64,000 bases of DNA from Fervidobacterium pennivorans DSM 9078 (GCF_000235405.2 NC_017095.1:1513501-1577500); one strand, 5' to 3'. Shown: positions 33,407 through 43,317, counted from the first letter of the stretch. The notes: generated from the sequence alone by a model not told the origin. Program-made: numbers and translations.

Positions 33407-34768
33407 GTGCTAAAATTCGATTTTACGTACACACTTGCGGAAAATGTGCAGGGCGGACTTGACACTGCAGAAATTGATTCATACTCTGCGAAAGTAGAGG
33501 AATTTTTAAAAAGGCTCGATGAAAATAAGCCCGGTTTTGTCAATGCTGTGTTAACACGAAAATGGATTGACTCAGTTAACGAATTAAGTGACTTCATATT
33601 CACATTCGATAACTTAGTCGTTTTGGGAATCGGAGGTTCCGCGCTTGGTAATATTGCAATTCAAAATGCACTCAGACCTGCAAACTGGAACTCATTGAGC
33701 GTTGATGAAAGAAATGGATACCTAAGAATTTTCGTTGTGGATAACGTTGACCCGGATTATTTATCCTCTGTCCTCGATTGCGTTGACCCAAAAACCACGT
33801 TGTTCAACATTATCTCAAAATCCGGCACCACAGCCGAACCCATGGCAAATTACCTCATAGTGAGGGGGATTCTTGAGTCATATGGACTTGACCCAAAAGA
33901 ACACCTTATCTTCACAACAGACCCAGAAAAAGGTGTCTTGAGAAGGCTTGGAAGAGCAGAAGGTATCAGAATGCTTGAAATACCACCAGATGTTGGAGGA
34001 AGATTTAGCGTTTTGACACCTGTCGGATTACTTTCAGCTAAAGCTGCTGGAGTCGATATCGAAGAACTGATAATTGGAGCAAAAGATGCTTACGAAAAGA
34101 CCATAAACTCTTCACTTTGGGAAAACCCAGCAGCGTTAATTGCCGTTACGCACTATCTACATTATTTGAAAAAGCGCAACATATCCGTTATGATGGCTTA
34201 CTCAAATAGATTGTATTACCTCGCCGACTGGTACAGACAACTATGGGCAGAAAGCCTTGGAAAAATGTATGATAACGATGGAAATAAAGTGCACGTAGGT
34301 CAAACACCTGTAAAAGCACTTGGTGCAGTCGACCAACACTCCCAAGTCCAGCTTTACAATGAAGGACCAGATGATAAGATTATCACGTTCCTCAGAACGG
34401 AGCAATTTGACAGAGAAATCATAATACCAAAGATACATGAAAGCGAACCCGAACTTGCTTACCTTGGTGGTAAGAAGCTTTCAACATTGCTTAACAGCGA
34501 ACAACTCGGTACACAACTTGCGCTTGCAAAGCACGGAAGACCTTCAATAACAGTAACATTCCCAAAAATCGACGAATACCATATTGGTCAATTCATTATG
34601 TACTACGAACTTGCGACCGTTATCGCCGGTCACCTATTCAACATTAATCCGTACGACCAACCCGGTGTCGAACTCGGAAAGAAAATCACCTATGCACTTA
34701 TGGGACGTGAAGGTTTTGAGGAATACAATTACTCAGACAGCGCACAGAAAAGAGTTGAGGTAGAATGA
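33407..34768 (+). CDS. pgi: Glucose-6-phosphate isomerase
   Basis: 453 residues, the compact bacterial form. Interconverts glucose 6-phosphate and fructose 6-phosphate. [35 protein letters not shown] (sugar-phosphate binding SIS motifs), [12 protein letters not shown] and the C-terminal QPGVELGK are all present; GVDQHSQ-like [15 protein letters not shown] carries the catalytic His region. Start GTG 33407 has GGAGGTG upstream. The stop overlaps the ATG of the next small gene. Confidence 0.95.
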   Translation: MLKFDFTYTLAENVQGGLDTAEIDSYSAKVEEFLKRLDENKPGFVNAVLTRKWIDSVNELSDFIFTFDNLVVLGIGGSALGNIAIQNALRPANWNSLSVDERNGYLRIFVVDNVDPDYLSSVLDCVDPKTTLFNIISKSGTTAEPMANYLIVRGILESYGLDPKEHLIFTTDPEKGVLRRLGRAEGIRMLEIPPDVGGRFSVLTPVGLLSAKAAGVDIEELIIGAKDAYEKTINSSLWENPAALIAVTHYLHYLKKRNISVMMAYSNRLYYLADWYRQLWAESLGKMYDNDGNKVHVGQTPVKALGAVDQHSQVQLYNEGPDDKIITFLRTEQFDREIIIPKIHESEPELAYLGGKKLSTLLNSEQLGTQLALAKHGRPSITVTFPKIDEYHIGQFIMYYELATVIAGHLFNINPYDQPGVELGKKITYALMGREGFEEYNYSDSAQKRVEVE

Positions 34769-34986
34769 TGAAAGAATACGTAGAGATTCTTAAGAGTGTT
34801 TTCGACCCAATTGCTGTCTTTATAAAGGATGAAGAATTCATAGTCGTTGTAAAAGATGAAAGGAATCTACAACAAGCCATTGCAGAACTATCAAACAAAA
34901 TTAACGATGATATAAGCTTGGTAGTACTCAGCAAAGAGGAATACGAAAAAATGAGCCACGAAGACTTGGGAGAAAAAATTGTCTAA
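34765..34986 (+). CDS. Small conserved-looking protein of unknown function
   Basis: 73 residues. It starts within the pgi stop (ATGATG at 34765) with GAGG upstream, and ends 27 bases before coaE, so it lies in a pgi-orf-coaE operon. The sequence ([50 protein letters not shown]) looks like a small alpha/beta domain. I do not recognise a family. The reading frame is well formed for a real gene. Confidence 0.65.
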   Translation: MMKEYVEILKSVFDPIAVFIKDEEFIVVVKDERNLQQAIAELSNKINDDISLVVLSKEEYEKMSHEDLGEKIV

Positions 34987-35013
34987 ATCATATATAGCCA
35001 TTGGTGAACGAAC

Positions 35014-35553
35014 ATGGTAGTCTGCATTACCGGGAAGATTGCAACTGGAAAAAGTACTGTGTCACAGTTCTTTGTTCAAAAAGGTTTTGACTATATAAAC
35101 GTCGATAAACTCGGACATCTTGCCTTTGAAATGAACAAAGAGCATATAAATAAAGTTTTTGGAACTTGTGATAGGAAAGAAGTTGCAAAAATCGTCTTCT
35201 CAGATGCCGAAAAGCTTGCGTTACTCGAAAGCATTGTTCATCCCACGATGCTTAAGCTTTTGAAAAATGAATTAGATGCAAGGAAAGGTAAAGATATCGT
35301 CATAGAAGCGGCAATTAAACGAAGGTTAGGAATAAACTGTTGCGATATTACAATTACCGTTGTCTGCGATGAAAATGTGATAAAAGAAAGACTCAAGGGA
35401 AGATATGAGGAAGAATTAATCGAAAAAATATTGGAAAGACAGAAAGATATCGAACCAGAAGGAATTATAATAATTAACAACTCTTCAATAGAAGACCTAC
35501 ATGTCCAACTTGAGAAAATATACGAGCAGTTAACAAAGAAAGTGAAGGGGTAA
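35014..35553 (+). CDS. coaE: Dephospho-CoA kinase
   Basis: 179 residues. Last step of coenzyme A synthesis. P-loop ITGKIATGKSTVSQFF, FDYINVDKLGHLAFE (the DADxxxH-like motif, here VDKLGH), SIVHPTMLKLL and the LID-like KERLKGRYEEELIEKILERQ. The usual DADK motif is changed to VDK, a common variation. The stop codon TAA is the loop of the terminator stem. Confidence 0.9.
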   Translation: MVVCITGKIATGKSTVSQFFVQKGFDYINVDKLGHLAFEMNKEHINKVFGTCDRKEVAKIVFSDAEKLALLESIVHPTMLKLLKNELDARKGKDIVIEAAIKRRLGINCCDITITVVCDENVIKERLKGRYEEELIEKILERQKDIEPEGIIIINNSSIEDLHVQLEKIYEQLTKKVKG

Positions 35554-35571
35554 CCCCTTCACTTTTCTTAT
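35540..35571 (+). terminator. Terminator spanning the coaE stop codon
   Basis: AAGTGAAGGGG (35540-35550) and CCCCTTCACTT (35554-35564) form an 11-bp perfect stem; the 3-base loop TAA (35551-35553) is the coaE stop. TTCTTATTTTT follows. Confidence 0.85.
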
Positions 35572-35573
35572 TT

Positions 35574-35945
35574 TTAATACTCACTGCTTCCATTCCCCTT
35601 TGTAAACAACAAATTAATAAAACTCCCAACAACAACTCCTATCAGCATCCACGCAATTCCAAATCCAACAGCCCCGCGCGCTAGAACTGTCAATAAGATA
35701 TTGTAAGTAGCATAGCTTCTAAAATTGAAATACGAAACTACTTGAAGAAGGAAAAAAGAAACTATCGGTGAAATAACAGATACGACAAGTAAATCTCTAA
35801 GTTTGGTGTTCAAACCCAGAAGAACAAAAGCAAATATTACAAACATTATCGGATACCATCCTACTGAAAAATTTGGGAACAACAAATAGAAAGTGGCGTA
35901 TGATTCTATCAATGAAACACCTAGTATGAAAAGTATCTTCTCCAT
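35574..35945 (-). CDS. Small integral membrane protein of unknown function
   Basis: 123 residues with four predicted membrane segments (FILGVSLIESYATFYLLF, YPIMFVIFAFVLLGL, LVVSVISPIVSFFLLQVVSY, VGFGIAWMLIGVVVGSFINLLF). The pattern recalls small transporter-accessory or rod-shape type proteins but I do not recognise a family. Start ATG 35945 has GGGGA close upstream and GGAAGGGAG further away. Convergent with coaE; the last codon is 20 bases from the coaE stop, so the coaE terminator lies between or at both ends. Confidence 0.7.
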   Translation of the reverse strand: MEKILFILGVSLIESYATFYLLFPNFSVGWYPIMFVIFAFVLLGLNTKLRDLLVVSVISPIVSFFLLQVVSYFNFRSYATYNILLTVLARGAVGFGIAWMLIGVVVGSFINLLFTKGNGSSEY

Positions 35946-36069
35946 AATCCCCGTATTCTCCCTTCCTTAGATTTGATATTCACGGTCGTCTCTGTATATT
36001 TTAACATGTTTTACGAAAATGTGTTAAAATATTAATATGAAGAATCTGAAAACCATCGAGGGGATACAA

Positions 36070-36936
36070 ATGACCAACTTCAATCCTTCGGCTGAAGTTG
36101 AACGGATAGTAAACTTTATCAAAAATACAATCCAAAAATACAACTTCAAAGGTGCTGTCATTGGTGTCAGCGGTGGAATTGATTCCGCAGTTGTCTTGGC
36201 TTTGCTTGTAAGGGCTTTAGAGCTTGGTAAAGTAAGGGCACTAATTCTTCCGGAACGCGATAGCTCAAAAAACAGTATCGAAGATGCAAAGGCGGTATGC
36301 AAATATTTCAAAGTAAACTACGAAATCATCTCAATAACTGGTGTGCTTCGTGCAATGGGCGTATATAGACTATTCCCTCCTGCGCTATTTATTCCGGAAA
36401 AAATAAAAATTGATTATGCAAAAAGAAGGTGGCAAAGATACCCCGACCCATACGTTATGGACCTTAAAAACAAAGGCGATGAACTATTCTTGAAAGGCAT
36501 AGCATATTACAGAGCCAAACACAGGGCAAGAATGTGCAAGTTGTATTTTGAGGCTGAAAAGCTCGGCTATTGCGTGGTGGGAACAACGAATAAGACAGAA
36601 CTTACCCTCGGATTGTACGTCAAATGGGGCGATGATTCGGTCGATATAGAACCTATCAAACATCTTTACAAAACACAAGTTTACGAACTTGCAAAGTATT
36701 TGGGAGTTCCAGAAAGGATCATCCAAAAACCACCAACACCAGACCTTGTTCCTGGTGTCACAGATGAAGAAGCTTTTGGTTTGACCTATCCTGAAATTGA
36801 TGAAATTTTAATGAAGCTGGATTCCGGAGAAGAAATAAACACAGAGAAAGCAAGAAGGGTCAAAGAACTAATGAAGTTAGCAAAGTATCGAGAACTCAAA
36901 TCGTTGGGAATCGAAGATGAGCAAGCAACAAGATGA
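36070..36936 (+). CDS. nadE: NH3-dependent NAD+ synthetase
   Basis: About 288 residues. Amidates nicotinic acid adenine dinucleotide to NAD. The ATP-pyrophosphatase P-loop GAVIGVSGGIDSAVV is near residue 28, followed by KARMCKLYFEA-like HRARMCKLYFEAEKLGYCVV and GTTNKTELTLG, then WGDDSVDIEPIKHLYKTQVYELAKYLGVP. No glutaminase domain, so it uses ammonia. Start: ATG 36070 with GAGGGG six bases upstream; the ATG at 36037 has no ribosome site. It contains an insert (ALFIPEKIKIDYAKRRWQ) that may replace the usual lid. Overlaps the next gene by 20 bases. Confidence 0.92.
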   Translation: MTNFNPSAEVERIVNFIKNTIQKYNFKGAVIGVSGGIDSAVVLALLVRALELGKVRALILPERDSSKNSIEDAKAVCKYFKVNYEIISITGVLRAMGVYRLFPPALFIPEKIKIDYAKRRWQRYPDPYVMDLKNKGDELFLKGIAYYRAKHRARMCKLYFEAEKLGYCVVGTTNKTELTLGLYVKWGDDSVDIEPIKHLYKTQVYELAKYLGVPERIIQKPPTPDLVPGVTDEEAFGLTYPEIDEILMKLDSGEEINTEKARRVKELMKLAKYRELKSLGIEDEQATR

Positions 36937-37417
36937 ATTAAAGTTCCTTTGTGATTTAACCGTAGTCAAGCTCGGGAAAAAATTAAGAATTCTAGGCTTT
37001 GATACCGAGATTATCAAAACAGTAAATCAACAAGCAATTAAGGAACTTCTGAAACACACAAATCGAACATTGGTTACAAAATCAAAAGAGCTGGTTAAGG
37101 CTTGTGGCGGAATACTTATCACGAAAAATAGAACATCTGAACAGCTCGAAGAGCTTTTGATGATACTGAACAACACAAATCCACAACTGCCGAATACTCC
37201 TGCACGTTGTGCTTACTGCAACGAGGTCTTGGTAGACTGCCCAAAAGAAGAAGTAATTGGGAAGGTCCCCATATATGTTTTTGAAACAATCGAGCATTTC
37301 AAACGGTGTCCAAAATGTGGGAAAATTTACTGGCGGGGGACTCATGTAGTAAGGCATTTGGAATTCTTTTCTTCCCAAGGGAAAGAAACTGATACGCGAG
37401 GTGATAATAAATGGTAG
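36917..37417 (+). CDS. Mut7-C (DUF82) PIN-like RNase domain protein with zinc ribbon
   Basis: 166 residues. The N-terminal part (KFLCDLTVVKLGKKLRILGFD, KHTNRTLVTKSKELVKACGG, EQLEELLMIL) matches the Mut7-C PIN-like fold with its acidic CD...; the second half holds a zinc ribbon, RCAYCNEVL and RCPKCGKIYWRGTHVVRH. Members are predicted RNases of unknown target. It overlaps nadE by 20 bases and the histidine kinase by 7, so all three are translationally coupled. Confidence 0.85.
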   Translation: MSKQQDELKFLCDLTVVKLGKKLRILGFDTEIIKTVNQQAIKELLKHTNRTLVTKSKELVKACGGILITKNRTSEQLEELLMILNNTNPQLPNTPARCAYCNEVLVDCPKEEVIGKVPIYVFETIEHFKRCPKCGKIYWRGTHVVRHLEFFSSQGKETDTRGDNKW

Positions 37418-40140
37418 GCAAAAAAATATGCTATGCGTTAACTGAAATATTCGAGAAAGATAAATACTCTCCAGAAGCGGAGAATGTGGCGAATATATTG
37501 GCCGAATTCGTTGGTGTTGAAAAACTCTCGGTAGCTTTTTACGAAAAATCCAGAGATGTTTACAGAATTCTTTTAAGTAACTTTCTCCCTCTCCAATTCA
37601 AAATCCCTGTTTCGGACATAGGAGATAGAAATTCACTTTCAAAGTTATCTATACAACTCAAAGATGGCACCATTGTAGAAGCACACGTTGAACAGCTGAT
37701 TCACAGCTCTGTTGAAACCGGCGATGAGAAGGTTGGAATTATTTTGACGAACGAGATTCCAAAAAAGATGACAAACTTTGCCGAAGTTGTTGATTTTCTT
37801 GCATACGCTCTTTGGTTTATTCCATCATACGAAAAATCAAAGAGCTACCTTTCCAAGTATCGTTCCCTGTGGATGCTTACAAATCTATTTGAATCTGCTA
37901 AATCGAAAGAAGAACTTTTAGAAGGGTTTCTAAAGGTTATCTCCGAAATCATCGAATCGGAAATCACTGCTGTTTTGAGTCGTACAAAAGAAGTAAACGA
38001 AGAATATGATATGATGATTTACGACTCTCAAAACTCACAAATAATTTGTAAAAAGCTTAACCTTTCAGAACTTCCTACTGAAACACTCCGTTACTTCAAA
38101 GGTATGGAAAAAATAGTTTACAAACCAAACGGACTGAGTGAACTCTTTGCTACAAAGATTCTATCTGCTCTCATTGTACCCGCAGAAAATTACTGGTTTG
38201 TTTTTGCCAACAAAAGAAACACAAATATTTACCTACAAACAAAATCTTTTGATTCAATGGATTTAGATCTCGCTCGTGATTCCGTTAAACGCTTCCTGCT
38301 TGCCAAAGGACGTATCGAATTTGAGAAAAGATTGGAAGAAGAGGTTGCAAAACTAAGAGAACTCCGAAAACTCCACGAATCACTCATTGAAGACCAGAAA
38401 GAGCAAATTAAGAGGATGAACGCAGTCCATTACATAAGCCAGGCAATGCGGACAATGTACAGCGTCAAGAACGTGTACAAAACTCTTTTGCTTGGTCTAA
38501 CCTCCGGAAGATTGCTTGGTTATAACCGGGCTTTGTTACTAACGTACGACGAACAGCGTGACGTACTTGTTGGTAAAATTTGGCTTGGTCCCGATACGGA
38601 AAATGTCGAAGAAGATTGGAAAAAAGCTAATCTCAGAGCGATGCGCTATGCCGATGTGGTCCAATATCTACGCGAAGAAGCAATGACATTGGAAATCAAC
38701 AATAGACTTACCCAACAAATTGAAAACAAAATATTCCCATACAAAGCACACCCGATACTTGAAAAATGCGTGCTTAGAAAGAAGATATTTGTTGCAAATG
38801 AAAGAATTGTTAACACAATGGGCTTAGAAGTGGCTGATTTAGTCAATCTGTTAGGGGTCAAAGAATTCGCTGTTCTGCCACTTGTTGGACGCGAAGAAGT
38901 TTTTGGCGTAGTTATTGTCGACAACTACTACACAAAAAAGCCAATAAAAGAAAGCGATATCGATATCCTCAAGATACTGTCAGATAGCGCAGGCTTAGCA
39001 ATTGAAACTGCTCAAAACTACGAAGAACTAAGAAATAAAACACTTTCTCTGGAACGTCAAAAGAGCCTTATCGAATATCTGCGCGAGTTTTCCGAATCAA
39101 TTTTGCAGAATATGTCTTCTGCAATTATTGTTATCGACAAAGAAGGTAAAGTAACCGAATGGAACAAAAGAGCTGAAGTTTACTTCAACCGTCCGAAAGA
39201 ACAGATGACGGGCGTTGAGCTCAGAGCACTTGGCCCTGAATTTGAAGATATCGAAGAAATGGCGTTCCAAGCAATGAGAATTAAAGAAGAAATAACCCTC
39301 AGCAATTACTTGATCCAGGTCGGTGGGCGAGAACGATACTACGATGTGAAAATCACACCTTTCTGGGATGCTGATAAACTCATGCTCAGAGGAGTCATTA
39401 TTACCCTAGATGATGTTACCGAACGAGTTAATCTGGAAAAGGAGAGGAAAAAGCAGGAAAAGCTCGCAGCTCTTGGCGAAATGGCTGCAAGAGTTGCTCA
39501 CGAACTAAGAAACCCAGTCTCTGTGTTGGGAGGCTTCATCAAAAGACTAGAGAAAAACGCCGACAACCCAGAGGCAAGGGAAAGGTATATAAACATTATC
39601 AAGGATGAAATACTAAGACTTGAAAATATAGTGAACGAGATCCTGGACTTCAGCCGTGAACCAAGGTCTTTGGAATTTACGTATTTCAACATAAACAAGC
39701 TCATCAACGACGTATACATTCTACTAGAAGAAAAGATCCGAGAAAAAAATATACTCTTTAACTTTGAAACAGACGCTGAAGAAATTACCGTATATGCCGA
39801 ATACTCAAGAATGAAACAAGTTATTATAAATCTTCTCCAAAATGCGATTGAAGCAACTCCAAAAGATGGTAAAATATTAGTTGAAACACGTATCAAACTT
39901 GATAAAATCATTGTGTCGATATGGAATGAAGGCACACCTATTGACAAAGAAACTGCAGAAAAGCTCTTTACTCCGTTTTTTACAACTAAAGTTCATGGCA
40001 CCGGTTTGGGATTAGCTATTTGTAAAAAGATAGTAGAAGATGAGCACAAAGGAAAGATCTACCACGAGTCAACAGAGGACGGTAACAAATTCGTCGTTGA
40101 GCTACCAAAACCAGAAATGCAGTCAAGTAATGTTGAATAA
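37411..40140 (+). CDS. Soluble hybrid-free sensor histidine kinase (GAF-PAS-HisKA-HATPase)
   Basis: 909 residues with no obvious membrane segment. Two GAF-like regions occupy about residues 1-540 (the second is clear: VLPLVGREEVFGVVIVDNYY). A PAS domain follows at about 560-665 (SSAIIVIDKEGKVTEWNKRA). The H box AARVAHELRNPVSVLGGF is near residue 694, the N box INLLQNAIEATPKDG near 808, and the G box GTGLGLAICKKI near 864. It should autophosphorylate on His in response to an internal signal. No response-regulator gene is adjacent, so it is an orphan kinase. Start ATG 37411 has GAGGTGAT upstream. Confidence 0.92.
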   Translation: MVGKKICYALTEIFEKDKYSPEAENVANILAEFVGVEKLSVAFYEKSRDVYRILLSNFLPLQFKIPVSDIGDRNSLSKLSIQLKDGTIVEAHVEQLIHSSVETGDEKVGIILTNEIPKKMTNFAEVVDFLAYALWFIPSYEKSKSYLSKYRSLWMLTNLFESAKSKEELLEGFLKVISEIIESEITAVLSRTKEVNEEYDMMIYDSQNSQIICKKLNLSELPTETLRYFKGMEKIVYKPNGLSELFATKILSALIVPAENYWFVFANKRNTNIYLQTKSFDSMDLDLARDSVKRFLLAKGRIEFEKRLEEEVAKLRELRKLHESLIEDQKEQIKRMNAVHYISQAMRTMYSVKNVYKTLLLGLTSGRLLGYNRALLLTYDEQRDVLVGKIWLGPDTENVEEDWKKANLRAMRYADVVQYLREEAMTLEINNRLTQQIENKIFPYKAHPILEKCVLRKKIFVANERIVNTMGLEVADLVNLLGVKEFAVLPLVGREEVFGVVIVDNYYTKKPIKESDIDILKILSDSAGLAIETAQNYEELRNKTLSLERQKSLIEYLREFSESILQNMSSAIIVIDKEGKVTEWNKRAEVYFNRPKEQMTGVELRALGPEFEDIEEMAFQAMRIKEEITLSNYLIQVGGRERYYDVKITPFWDADKLMLRGVIITLDDVTERVNLEKERKKQEKLAALGEMAARVAHELRNPVSVLGGFIKRLEKNADNPEARERYINIIKDEILRLENIVNEILDFSREPRSLEFTYFNINKLINDVYILLEEKIREKNILFNFETDAEEITVYAEYSRMKQVIINLLQNAIEATPKDGKILVETRIKLDKIIVSIWNEGTPIDKETAEKLFTPFFTTKVHGTGLGLAICKKIVEDEHKGKIYHESTEDGNKFVVELPKPEMQSSNVE

Positions 40141-40159
40141 AATAAAAGGAGGAAATAAA

Positions 40160-40513
40160 ATGATGGAGTTTATGTTAAAAGCCAAAATCCACATGGCTAC
40201 CGTAACTGAAAAAGAAATCGAATACGAAGGAAGTATTGGCATTGATGAAGAACTATTAGAACTGGCAGGAATAAAAATTAACGAGATGGTCTTAGTATCC
40301 GATGTTAATAACGGTAACAGGCTTGTCACATACGTTATCCCTGAACCACGTGGTTCAAGAAAAATTTCATTAAATGGTGCCGCCGCAAGACTTGTTGAAA
40401 AAGGTGACAGAATTATCATCATGGCGTTCGCTCTGTACAATCCCGACGAATACAAAGGACCTAAGATAATAATTCTCAACCCTGATAACAGTGTTAAAGA
40501 GATAAGGGGATAA
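40160..40513 (+). CDS. panD: Aspartate 1-decarboxylase
   Basis: About 117 residues, the usual length. Makes beta-alanine for pantothenate and CoA. FMLKAKIHMATVTEKEIEYE then GSIGIDEELLE carry the Gly-Ser self-cleavage site (YEGS) that forms the pyruvoyl cofactor; LNGAAARLVEKGDRIIIMAF is the typical C-terminal core. Start: ATG 40160 with AAAGGAGG at 40146-40152; the longer frame starting inside the kinase gene is not real. Co-transcribed with the kinase or the following fapA. Confidence 0.94.
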   Translation: MMEFMLKAKIHMATVTEKEIEYEGSIGIDEELLELAGIKINEMVLVSDVNNGNRLVTYVIPEPRGSRKISLNGAAARLVEKGDRIIIMAFALYNPDEYKGPKIIILNPDNSVKEIRG

Positions 40514-40549
40514 AATATCTATATTCCAAAAATTCCAAGGGGGATTCAG

Positions 40550-41935
40550 ATGAATATATCAGTAACCACTTCACCCGATAAAATGGAAGCGTACATCAAA
40601 ATATCAAACATACTGCCTGGTGAAGAGATTACGCTTGAAAAACTAATGGAAGCAATAAGGGATGCAAAAGTCGTTCACAACATAGACATCTCTGCGTTAA
40701 AACATCTTTGTGAGAATCCTGTTGAGGATGTCCCTGTTTTGTTTGCAAAAGGGGATGAACCAAAAAATGGTGAAGATGGGCGAATAGTATTTGAAGTTTT
40801 GCAACAAAATCCCTCATTCACCCCTTCTGGTAACCGTGTTGATTTCAGGGAATTTCCTGTCCAAAAAAGAATTATTGTGAAAAAGGGACAAAAAATAGCT
40901 ACCATATATCCCCCTACCGAAGGCATCCCTGGAAAGAACGTTTATGGCGAACCTGTCCCAGCAAAACCAGGCAATGAAGCAAAAGTATCTTTGGGAAAGA
41001 ACGTTGCACTCAGCGAAGATGGGCTACACGTAATTGCAACATCAGATGGTATACTCAAAGTTGACCCAGAAAAAGGCTTAATTGAAGTAAGCGAATACTT
41101 GGAAATAGAAGGAAATGTTGATTATGTAACTGGCAATATAGAATTTCCTGGGACTGTTTTGATAAAAGGAGATGTAAAACCCGGATTCATAGTTCGAGCA
41201 AAGGGTGACATAGAAATACAAGGTGTAGCAGAAGCTTCTACCGTAATCTCCTTAGAAGGCAGTATTAAACTGACAGGTGCAAAGGGAAAAGATAAAGGAT
41301 TGATAAAAGCAAGAAAGGATGTTCGCCTCAAGTATGCAGAATCTGTGACTATAGAATGTGAAAATCTTTGTTTTGAATCAAACTTGCTGAATTGTACCGT
41401 TAGGGTCACAAATTCCATAATTGGTCAAGGTAGAAATAGTGCGATAATTGGTGGGGAGTACGTTGCTACATCCCGCATAGAGGCTGATGAACTTGGTTCA
41501 GATTTTGGTGTTAACACTTACCTTGAGGTTGGTGTCAATCCGTACCTCAGAGAAGAGCTCAAATTAATTAACACACAAATAGAAGTCGACAAAACCAGCC
41601 TGCAAAAACTTATCAACATCGTCAAACAGTACAAAGAATTAAAAGAACGGGGTGTTAAGCTCTCCCCTGATAAAGAAGAGCAATTTTCAAAAGCAACAAG
41701 AACACTTATCAACTTAAGAGAGCAACTCGAAAAGAACATCCAAAGAAAACAAGAACTTGAAAAAAAGATTAATGAAATAAAATATCAGTGCGAGATAATA
41801 GCACGCAAAGTACTGTACCCCGGTGTTGAAGTGCATATGCACGATGCAAAATACACAGCCGATATTCCTCTTCCAAAAGTCGTTTTGAGATATGAAGATG
41901 GGAAAATTGTCGCAGGTGGATATTCTGGAACTTAA
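40550..41935 (+). CDS. FapA (DUF342) family protein
   Basis: 461 residues. N-terminal FapA domain, then a right-handed beta-helix-like polymer-forming region (VEVSEYLEIEGNVDYVTGNI-type repeats: GNIEFPGTVLIKGDV, GFIVRAKGDIEIQGVAEAST, ISLEGSIKLTGAKG), then a coiled coil (about residues 345-425). DUF342 proteins are linked with flagellar assembly or polar organisation in other bacteria; no flagellar genes are nearby here, so the role is uncertain. Start ATG 40550 has AAGGGGG upstream. Followed 26 bases later by manA. Confidence 0.88.
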   Translation: MNISVTTSPDKMEAYIKISNILPGEEITLEKLMEAIRDAKVVHNIDISALKHLCENPVEDVPVLFAKGDEPKNGEDGRIVFEVLQQNPSFTPSGNRVDFREFPVQKRIIVKKGQKIATIYPPTEGIPGKNVYGEPVPAKPGNEAKVSLGKNVALSEDGLHVIATSDGILKVDPEKGLIEVSEYLEIEGNVDYVTGNIEFPGTVLIKGDVKPGFIVRAKGDIEIQGVAEASTVISLEGSIKLTGAKGKDKGLIKARKDVRLKYAESVTIECENLCFESNLLNCTVRVTNSIIGQGRNSAIIGGEYVATSRIEADELGSDFGVNTYLEVGVNPYLREELKLINTQIEVDKTSLQKLINIVKQYKELKERGVKLSPDKEEQFSKATRTLINLREQLEKNIQRKQELEKKINEIKYQCEIIARKVLYPGVEVHMHDAKYTADIPLPKVVLRYEDGKIVAGGYSGT

Positions 41936-41961
41936 CAACTCCAAAAACTAGGAGGTTCGAT

Positions 41962-42837
41962 ATGAATTACTGCTTAGCAAAAGCCCTTCCACAATTCCGC
42001 CCCATGGTCTGGGGAAATCCTGAATTAAACAAAGAGTTCAATATACCAGAATCACAAACTAACCTTCCGATAGGAGAAATTTGGCTTCTATCCGGTCATC
42101 CATTGTATGAAACTACTTTAGAGAATGGTTTAACAATCAATCAATTTGGCCACAACCTATACAATGGTAAATACCCACGATTCCCCATTTTAATTAAACT
42201 TGTTTCCACAAATCAATGGCTCAGTGTTCAAGTCCATCCCGACGATGAATACGCGCGCAATGTTGAAGAAGAACCGTGGGGAAAAAGTGAAGCATGGTAT
42301 TTTTTAACGGATGGGGAATTTGCAATATGTGAAGATGTGGAAAAAATGAAGGAATATATAAATTCTGGACGTATTAATCAACTTGATGAAATTCTCACAT
42401 TTGTGAAGGTAAAAAAGGGAACATTTGTTAACATCCCAGCCGGAACAGTTCATGCACTGGGACCTAACAGCACTGTTATCGAAGTGCAACAATCATCAGA
42501 TTTGACCTACCGCATATACGATTGGGGCAGACCAAGGGAGACGCACCTGGAAAAAGCATTGCAGGTAAGCAAGACTATTTCGCTAAATGATATCGTTTTT
42601 GAAAATAGCGATACTCTCAAAACGGAGTACTTTTGCATGCAAAAATCGTTATCACAAGATGACCTAAATAGAAACAACCTCATCGTTCACATACCTACAC
42701 AAATTTCAAAAAACTACTGTGCCAAACTGATTATCAATGAAAATATTTGCAAAGACTACAATAGTTATAGAAAAGTTGGTAACCCAATTGAAGAACTTGG
42801 TAGTGGTATTTTTGTTACCAACTTTCTAACAATTTAA
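41962..42837 (+). CDS. manA: Mannose-6-phosphate isomerase, class I
   Basis: 291 residues, short form. Interconverts mannose 6-phosphate and fructose 6-phosphate with a zinc cofactor. The zinc ligands are in SVQVHPDDEYA (QxHPxD), ...WGKSEAWYFL (E) and NIPAGTVHALG (H). Also PMVWG and GRPRETHLEKAL are typical. Start ATG 41962 has AGGAGG upstream. It ends with its own terminator at 42871. Confidence 0.92.
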   Translation: MNYCLAKALPQFRPMVWGNPELNKEFNIPESQTNLPIGEIWLLSGHPLYETTLENGLTINQFGHNLYNGKYPRFPILIKLVSTNQWLSVQVHPDDEYARNVEEEPWGKSEAWYFLTDGEFAICEDVEKMKEYINSGRINQLDEILTFVKVKKGTFVNIPAGTVHALGPNSTVIEVQQSSDLTYRIYDWGRPRETHLEKALQVSKTISLNDIVFENSDTLKTEYFCMQKSLSQDDLNRNNLIVHIPTQISKNYCAKLIINENICKDYNSYRKVGNPIEELGSGIFVTNFLTI

Positions 42838-42870
42838 GCCATTTGCACGAACATACAAAAGGCATAAAAC

Positions 42871-42897
42871 AAAGCGGGCTTTTCGCCCGCTTTTTTT
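42871..42897. terminator. Terminator between manA and acpP (bidirectional)
   Basis: AAAGCGGGC (42871-42879) and GCCCGCTTT (42885-42893) form a 9-bp stem with loop TTTTC, followed by T on plus; A-rich DNA precedes it, so it can end the convergent acpP transcript too. Confidence 0.85.
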
Positions 42898-42916
42898 CGT
42901 TTCTATTTCACTGAAC

Positions 42917-43168
42917 TTATTCCCTATCTTTCAGTTTCTCCTGGAGCAAGCTAACTATATCTTTTACAGTCATCAACTTCTCAATTTCATCGTCCTCGAG
43001 TTTTATACCGAACTCATCTTCGAAGACCATAACCAAATCAAACGCATCTAGAGAATCTGCGCCAAGGTCTTCAATTAAGTGGCTATCTTCCTCAATATCC
43101 TCGATAGGAACGTTCAACTTCTCAGAAATAATCTCTGCAACTTTTTTGAAGAGTTCTTCTCTTTCCAT
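42917..43168 (-). CDS. acpP: Acyl carrier protein
   Basis: About 83 residues, acidic. The phosphopantetheine site GADSLDAFDLVM has the modified Ser. VAEIISEKLNVPIEDIEEDS and FGIKLEDDEIEKL are typical. Start: ATG 43168 with AGGAGG upstream; GTG 43177 overlaps it. It stands alone with no fab genes beside it. Confidence 0.95.
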   Translation of the reverse strand: MEREELFKKVAEIISEKLNVPIEDIEEDSHLIEDLGADSLDAFDLVMVFEDEFGIKLEDDEIEKLMTVKDIVSLLQEKLKDRE

Positions 43169-43317
43169 ATTTTGCACCCTCCTAACTCTCTCATATTTTT
43201 GAAATATTTCCTACTACCCCAGAGTAGAACGAACATTTCCCAGAATAGTTGCAAAGAAAGAAGCATAAATTTTCTTGCTATATTTTAATCAAAGCCATTC
43301 CCTTTGTCAATATTTAA

